Made by a program: the position numbers and the translations under genes. Below are positions 57,757-64,000 of a DNA stretch of 64,000 bases, piece by piece. The notes below the pieces were generated by a model. It saw only the letters and a program-made list of their open reading frames with translations. It was not told the origin of the DNA and ran no database searches. The number at the start of each line of letters is the position of its first letter. Within the stretch, counting starts at the first letter, position 1. Origin of the DNA: Cliona cf. orientalis (taxonomy: Eukaryota > Porifera > Demospongiae > Clionaida > Clionaidae). The stretch spans positions 2,542,001 through 2,606,000 of the forward strand of contig OZ005707.1 of NCBI GenBank assembly GCA_963930775.1, written 5' to 3'.

Positions 57757-59058
57757 TCAGCAGATCACTTATTAAAATAATGAGAAAGTAATATAAGGGG
57801 ACAGAACACGGAGTGTCCCTGTGCATCAATTGAAATTGATTCTAGGTATATTTGAGGAGGGGTGGAGAGATTGATCAAATTAATATACAGTGTATGCTGT
57901 ATAATGTGTACATGTTGCTGTGTAAGATAGTTGATGCACTAGCTTGTACATGTATTATGAGTGTGGGATACATGATTATTATTATTATAGTACCGTACCC
58001 TCGCGAAAGAGGGCCCACTACGGAATGTCGGCCCACCCCCCACTTTGAGCTCAATTTCCTGCTAAGGTCTAGTGTTTACTCGAATATGCGCCCACATAGC
58101 AGTGTTCTCCCCAGCATACATGTACCTAAGGTATGTCGGCCCAACAAGCCTTCAGTTCAGAATTCCCTTTGATGTGGGAATAGTGCTAATCCAAAAGCTT
58201 TGATGTGGCCACAGTCTCCACCCAAGCTATGCCTTAATATCATGCCTTAAATTTTGCCTGGGGAGAACACAAGGTCTAGTGTTTACTCGAATATGCGCCC
58301 ACATAGATGTCAGCCGTCCCGATTTAGGCAGGACAGTACTGAATTCTGCTACTGTGTCCCGCCGTCCCGCTTTGTTAGCCTTTAATCCCGACTTTACATA
58401 GCTGCTAACTGTTACACTGTGCATATCCACTTACCTGTGCTCTTTGCCACGCCTATCCTTATCAGGTGTGCAACATTTAGAACTATGACATCACATTTAT
58501 ACATACAAAAATTGTCACAGATTACCATACTGAAATGGACCAAAGTACTCTGTGTGCCTTAGTGTCATGCATGCAAACTGAACAGTAGTTGCACATGTTT
58601 TAAACTGGAGACACCAAGGGAGCTTCTTGGTAAGCTTGGCAAAAGTAGCTACAAACCGTTAGGGAATACAACAGGGCACACAGCAGTGGCATGAGTGACA
58701 AACTAATGTCATTGTAGTAAATGCTATTGTGTATGCTTGTATACTATTGCTGTAAGTGTTGTCCCTATTTTTAATACAAAATCCCACTTTTTTTAAGCAA
58801 ACTGTCCCACTTTCTCATATTGTGAGGTTGATACCTATGTACCCATGTGTAGCTGTCCTTGAAAATGCAGCTCAAATGGCTGGTTTATGAGGAATGAACT
58901 TCGAATAATCTATTTAAGATCGATAAGTAACGTGCTAAACAGCCGTAAAACTAAGCCTAGCTAATTATGCCTCCAGTCAAGCTGTGTTCAAAGTGTTCAT
59001 TCAATTTCTAATTATCACTGTGTACCACTGTTTGTGAAGTTGTTAATAATTTATAATA
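57757..59058. other. Intergenic with small repeats, no gene seen
   Basis: 'agtgtttactcgaatatgcg' plus 'cccacata' occurs at about 58071 and 58274. 'gtgttctcccca' near 58102 and 'tggggagaacac' near 58259 are inverted. I searched this stretch for an acidic-tail exon of the LRR gene and found none. Confidence 0.5.
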
Positions 59059-59500
59059 TACCGTATGGCGGGTAATTTTCGTGGAAAGTCCGAAAAGGCC
59101 CTCAAAATTAATTTTTGTGGTTTTAAATTTCAGGACAGCAACCAGTCTAGGGGCGTGGCACTGCTGCACAAGCGATGATGTAATCGATACACGCACTCGT
59201 GCTCTTTGTTTAATACTAAGCCGTACCTACAGAGACTTGGACAAAGGCATTAGATAGAAGAATATTAGTGTCGAATACGCTATCAGCTGGATGACAATGG
59301 CTACTGTTGCTTGCTAACACTGGAAAGCGTTGGCAGCGCTGCCACGATGTTTGTGGCCACGCCCATCATCATGGACTCGCATAGTACAATATCATGCACC
59401 GTAGGCATTAATTTTCATGGGTGGGAAAATTTCGTGACTGCCAAGTCAACCACGAAAATAACGAAAATTAGCACCCCACAAAAATTACCCGCCATACAGT
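59059..59500. mobile_element. MITE with TACCGTATGG ends
   Basis: 'accgtatggcgggtaatttt' plus 'cgtgg' mirrors 'aaaattacccgccatacagt'. An inner 'gaaaatta' / 'taattttc' pairing adds to the stem. About 442 bp, no coding capacity. Confidence 0.75.
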
Positions 59501-59739
59501 GTGCAACTTGTGTAGTTACTTATACGTAAGTTGTGTCATTACGCATGCACATTAATTGAAAAATATTGAATGTACATCGTTGAAATAGAAGAGATATATA
59601 TACGGTACGGAAGGACGTACGGCAGATATATATATATACACACATAAACGGAAAATCTCGATTGGTATCACCTGTGTGGGGCTCGCTTCAGCTCGCCCCA
59701 ATAATACTGAGCCTCAATTGGAGACTTACACTGAATGTT

Positions 59740-61090
59740 TCACCGTACCACCAAAGATCTGAAGTCTGACGAAGATGAGAACAAAGTACTCCCACAAGTA
59801 TTCACACGAGAATTGTCTACTGCAGTTAAGGCATTCTTTTCCTGTAATGTGAGTTTACCTTTGGCGTAGACCACACAAGGCTTGTAACATTCCCAACATG
59901 TGATGATGCCTCTGACTTTCTGTGCATTGAAAAGGTCTTTGTTGGGAAAGTCTGCTGTGACAGCCTCTGGGTCTTCTCCATGGCCTTTGAGTGAGGGTCT
60001 GTCTTCTTTGGACAATGGCTTACCATACACATGTTCTAAAGGTCTATAATGGTTTCCTGTGGCGTCAAGTAGGGGTAGGGGGAGCCATGATAAGCTAGAA
60101 AAAACAGCCTCTAGTAGGCGAATGGGATACTGCAAGCAATAGTAGCAGTCACTAGAGTCACATTTTTTTAGTTGAAAACAGTAGTGAGATGCGTGACAAT
60201 GTTTTTCAAGAAACTTGCTTAGTGCATGGCTGAGATTTACGAAGTGTGTCTGCTGACAGTTTATCACATTCAAGACTGTGATCAATGAAGTGTACCCTTT
60301 CAAATGTACCTTGAACAGCTTCAGCTGTTGCAGCAACACCAATTTGAATAGGCTTGTCCTTTAGCTTCATAGCTCTAAAACGGTTTGTTAGTGCAAGAAT
60401 AGGCTGATCAAGTGATTCCACAGCTTCTTGAATTGAGTGAGGGTTGAATCTTCAGCAATTTCTTTCCTCACCTCTGCCAGTGTTTTCTTCCCCTTTAGCC
60501 TTGATTCAGCCTCTGGCGACATCTCCTTACGACAGAGAGAGACGTTCTGCAGTGCCAAATTCAATGTAGACATTCTTCGATCAGCCAGATTAGTCCAGCT
60601 CTGATAGGGGCATGTTCTCACTGCTATGAGCATGTCTAGATCTAGTGATGTAAACAAAGAAAGGAGAGCAACTTTTATGGATGCATATGTCAACCTGTGA
60701 TCTGGACCACCATCTGTCACAAGCATAAGGATTGGTTTATCACTCCTCACACCATCACTGCTGAAATTCATGGTTACAATCGAACTTACATGCAGTTCAG
60801 CTGCATGTCTTTGTGGACTGGATGGTTGAGTGATTTTATCTTAACATACCACAAATACTTTGCCCTGATAAAAGCTGCTATTAGCACTTTCTGGGATGGA
60901 AACAAAAAGAGCTACTGAAGGTACTATCCCATGAATGTGAAAATCATGATCTAGTACCTCGACATAAGCATTATTTGCAGAATGCTCAAAGACAGAGAGG
61001 GAGGAGAGGTGGCGGCGACTGTGTGATGCAAGAGACAGAGACAGGACTAGAAAAAATAGAGAATTTAACAGTTGAGATAATACACACAAT
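59740..61090 (-). pseudogene. Broken transposon-derived gene (TDGGPDH family)
   Basis: Minus-strand pieces in order: LDHDFHIHGIVPSVALFV, an in-frame TAA near 60840, DKITQPSSPQRHAAEL, MLVTDGGPDHRLTYASIKVA, LDLDMLIAVRTCPYQSW, MSTLNLALQNVSL; frame change near 60430; VESLDQPILALTNRF; frame change near 60215; LEKHCHASHYCFQLKKC, SLSWLPLPLLDATGNHY and KEDRPSLKGHGEDPEA. I recognise these from large uncharacterised, repeat-associated proteins of cnidarians and sponges. A DDE-type role for the DHDFH and TDGGPDH aspartates is a guess. At least one stop and two frameshifts make it dead. Confidence 0.6.
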
Positions 61091-61399
61091 TCCTACGTAC
61101 ATCTGCACCATGAATGTGCACCATAGTGGACTGGCTGTCACCAGCAAGGATTCCATACATTCACAAGTTGAAAATTTAGTGGCAACTGAACGTACATGTG
61201 TACGCATTTTTATTACAGCTAGTAGCACCTGGGAATAGTACCAGTTCTCCACCCATGCCTTGGAATCTGTGCACCCCTTTTTCAATTCACGGAATATGGA
61301 TAGTGAGATCCATGGGCAGCACGTCCGAATATTGTAAGTTACCACAGACTGTGAGGTTCAGCGATCATTTCGTCATCATCCACAATATGTGATGTGACA

Positions 61400-62850
61400 G
61401 TTTGCTTCGGCTAGATGTACATCCGAGTATCATGAACAATCTATTGCAGCTTACTTGTTTGAGAAACCTCACGGAATGATGGATAATCCTCTAATTCTTG
61501 TTTCAAAAGCCCTTCTTTGCATCCTTGGATGCAGATCAATCCTGCATGTACATGTATGCCACACTTACCATATGGGCCACATTGATCACCTGGACCCTGG
61601 GCACACATAATATCACATACAGCACTCCCTCACGTCTAACACAATTCCATGTGGGCGTTTTTCGATTAAGTTTTACACATTCAATTTCACCACAGTATAC
61701 TGGCTCTAGGGGGAGGAGTAAGGAGAGCCTGGTATCAATTGCGTACTCATGCGCTTAATTAAAGCCACGTGAATACAACAAAGTTACATATTACATATTA
61801 TAAATCAAACATTTGAATAGTACTGTATTGCAGAGTATATACATGTATTACGAATTCAAGCAAGCCTCATTTGGCATCCGTCTATGAAGATCAATGCTGC
61901 GACAATCATACTTACAGATATAATCTCGAATCAAAGCTTTTCATCACATATGTATGTATAAGTGCAATAATTTGCTTCATTCTTAGATTCAGTAAACAGT
62001 TTGGATCAAAATTATGGCCAAATGTTTTAATGGTCTACTTTCAGTGACGGCTCGCTCAAAGCTCTATGTAGTAGGGTAGGTAGTACTCTTGCTAATCCAC
62101 CAAAACCGATGAGAAAAATTTCAGGCCGTCCACTGTATTCAGAATTCTAAGAACATTGAGTAATGTGACTAAAGGTAATCTCCCATGTAGAGTTTAGCTG
62201 AGCTAATCCTTGGCCCGGGCCACACATCGTGTACCCGAACGAGAGTGTATGCTAGCTTATTAGCTGCTAGGTCATAAACTCAGGATCGATGTCGAATTTT
62301 CCTAAACGAAGGCTCAAAAAGTGGTAAGGCCATGGCGTTACCAGCCTTACAGGCTCCGACGGCCTTGCAGTAGAGCATGGCCTTGAGCTGTGGTGACAAT
62401 ACAATCATCATACTAGCTGAATTGGCGGGAGGAGGCGTGGAACCAGTGTTTGTAGTATAGAGTAAATTTCCTTCACATCTTAAATCCCATCTCTACACTG
62501 AAACCTTAAATCTGCCACGACCGTCATGCATGGAGTCCATTGAGCAGCTCTAGTCATTCTGTTGATAATGGTCATGCATCATTATCAGATTCTTACATTA
62601 TTATGTATAATATGAAGTACTAAAGGGCAAGACCCTCAGCTTATTTAATAAAAACTAGCGAACCGTCCTTATAATTATCATATAAACATGTGGGCTTCTG
62701 TGTATAACAATTGATATGAAATCAGAGTGGTGATCAAATATGTAGCTAGTGTTGAATAAGGCGATCAAAGGATAAGTGATTAATGATCGAAGGAATGAGG
62801 ATGGCATAAGAATTCTTATCAGCATTCAAAACATACAATGATGATATTAG
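61400..62850. other. Intergenic, no gene seen
   Basis: Only short frames without recognisable motifs. A stretch near 61700 ('gggggaggagtaaggagagc') resembles the inner border of the TAGCCTCG foldback family. Confidence 0.5.
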
Positions 62851-62965
62851 CATTGATTATGATAGCCTTTGTGGATATTTCAACAAAGCAGCTTCGGTAG
62901 CTGCTGAATTGTCAGTAACACAAACTAGGTCCAGGGCAGTTTGTCCATGACCTCTCTGGATTTCC
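62850..62965 (-). pseudogene. Ankyrin-like fragment
   Basis: The frame MEIQRGHGQTALDLVCVTD followed by NSAATEAALLKY resembles one ankyrin repeat (G.TALDL...D.SA...AL). It runs into a stop and has no recognisable neighbours. Weak. Confidence 0.3.
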
Positions 62966-63118
62966 ATCCTTTGTCTTCCTTCACGGAGAAAATGCTGCCT
63001 TTTTCTTGCGTAGCCCACTTTTTATTCTTCTTTGGCTACTTTCGCAGAATAGTTGCTGTGTCATGCATGGCTGATAGCACATCTATTCAGCAGTTGGATA
63101 GAAGGCTTGAGCCTGACA

Positions 63119-63220
63119 GTCACGCCAGATGCAGCCAATTACATGCCCCTTGTCTATCTGGATGATACTTTATACTTGGGTTTATGCAGTGTAGTATCTG
63201 TGGCATAATGTTATAATATA
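63119..63220. repeat. ~100 bp direct repeat, copy 1
   Basis: Contains 'gatgcagccaatt', 'ctggatgatactttatactt' and 'gggtttatgcagtgtagtat'. A second copy at 63898-64000 differs at about six positions and runs to the window edge. Confidence 0.85.
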
Positions 63221-63487
63221 TTATATAGATGATCCTCTGTCTGGGCAAAAAGTTTCTTTACCATCATCAGGAAGGTCAGTATTGAAATCAGAGTGCCCAG
63301 TCGAAGTCCCTGATCCATCTACCAAGGAATATTGGTAGTTACTATCTTTAGTGCCAGCTGCAGGCCAAACATGTTCACGGCACTTTCTTACCATGTCTTT
63401 AGATGTACAGTCACAATGAAATGGAAGCTTAATTGAGGGAAAGGATTTATCCAGCACGCTCCTCATCTCTTCTGAATCAAATTCCAT
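63221..63487 (-). CDS. Unrecognised exon-like reading frame
   Basis: 88 aa from ATG at 63487 (MEFDSEEMRSVLDKSFPSI, then KLPFHCDCTSKDMVRKCRE, VWPAAGTKDSNYQYSLVDG, DFNTDLPDDGKE). Composition and codon spread look like real protein rather than shadow, and it could be one exon of a gene continuing beyond the window. No family assigned. Confidence 0.35.
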   Translation of the reverse strand: MEFDSEEMRSVLDKSFPSIKLPFHCDCTSKDMVRKCREHVWPAAGTKDSNYQYSLVDGSGTSTGHSDFNTDLPDDGKETFCPDRGSSI

Positions 63488-63584
63488 TCGTCCAATACCA
63501 ATCTACATGATCATTGGCAAATGAAACCATGATTGATAATCATACTGTTGTACTAGATGTAGATGGTTATCATATTATTGCCTC

Positions 63585-63725
63585 GTAGTGGAATTAGGGT
63601 GGAAGTAAAGTGGAAGTAAGTAGGTATAATGAAATTACGATGGAAATAGAATGGAAGTATCTTGGAATTACGATGGAAGTGGAGTGGAAATAAATTTTAC
63701 AATGGAAATACGATTGAAGGAAGTG
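63585..63725. repeat. Degenerate (TGGAA)-rich simple repeat
   Basis: 'tggaagta', 'tggaatta' and 'cgatggaa' alternate for about 140 bp. Confidence 0.7.
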
Positions 63726-63897
63726 GCCCTTACAAGCCACCATAGGGTTCTGCATGCGATGGTAGTGTACAGATTCATGTTCGAAAATTATGCACTCATG
63801 AATCAGGTCTTACCTAGGCCCGTGCCTACTTCAGTGCTAATTAATAAAGCTTCGTCTCCTAGTTCACCATCTGTTTCAAGGACAACAAACACGCCTG

Positions 63898-64000
63898 AAA
63901 GCCACGCCACAGATGCAGCCAATTGCATGCCCCTTGTCCATCTGGATGATACTTTGTACTTGGGTTTATGCAGTGTAGTGTCTGTGGCATAATGTTATAA
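63898..64000. repeat. ~100 bp direct repeat, copy 2 (cut by window end)
   Basis: Relative of 63119-63220, same strand. Together with the unknown exon-like frame between them this suggests a local segmental duplication continuing past 64000. Confidence 0.85.

Overview
The window is eukaryotic and metazoan. It has spliced genes with GT-AG introns, AT-rich intergenic DNA full of short 'aataatattatt' runs, animal-type gene families (indoleamine 2,3-dioxygenase, HECT E3 ligase, death domains, Ig/FN3/sushi receptor, Calx-beta) and many small inverted-repeat transposons. The compact gene spacing and family mix look most like a demosponge genome; that assignment is inference, because no marker gene is present.

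Layout: 1-4.4 kb is a nest of inverted and direct repeats. 4.5-8.8 kb holds cytoplasmic tryptophanyl-tRNA synthetase (minus, 8 exons) head-to-head with an intronless indoleamine 2,3-dioxygenase (plus), about 360 bp apart; both enzymes consume tryptophan. 8.8-18.3 kb is gene-poor, with minisatellites, MITEs and gene relics (Calx-beta, death domain, two AIG1-type GTPase fragments). 18.3-24 kb has a hammerhead-ribozyme-like motif, a surface receptor (Ig, FN3, sushi, TM, two YxxV tyrosines) and a decayed copy of the last two TYW4 exons. 24.5-25.2 kb encodes a papain-fold (LRAT/PPPDE-like) protein, and a paralogue with a C-terminal death domain lies at 42.9-43.8 kb.

26.4-43 kb: a LINE remnant, then two near-identical 2.43 kb HTH-integrase elements in inverted orientation (28350-30782 and 40321-42752). 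They bracket a 9-exon UBX-HECT E3 ubiquitin ligase gene and a degenerate minisatellite. 45.7-57.8 kb: TYW4/LCMT2 (wybutosine synthesis; 14 exons, minus), divergent from an ANP32-like leucine-rich-repeat gene (4 exons, plus) across a 143 bp interval that holds an NRF1-type GCGCATGCGC palindrome. 59-64 kb: MITEs, a broken transposon-derived gene and poorly recognisable fragments.

Exon structures for WARS1, UBX-HECT, TYW4, ANP32-like and the integrase element were worked out by hand from reading frame, splice sites and family alignment; phases agree at every junction, apart from a possible extra 3' exon in ANP32-like. No tRNA, rRNA or CRISPR array was recognised.
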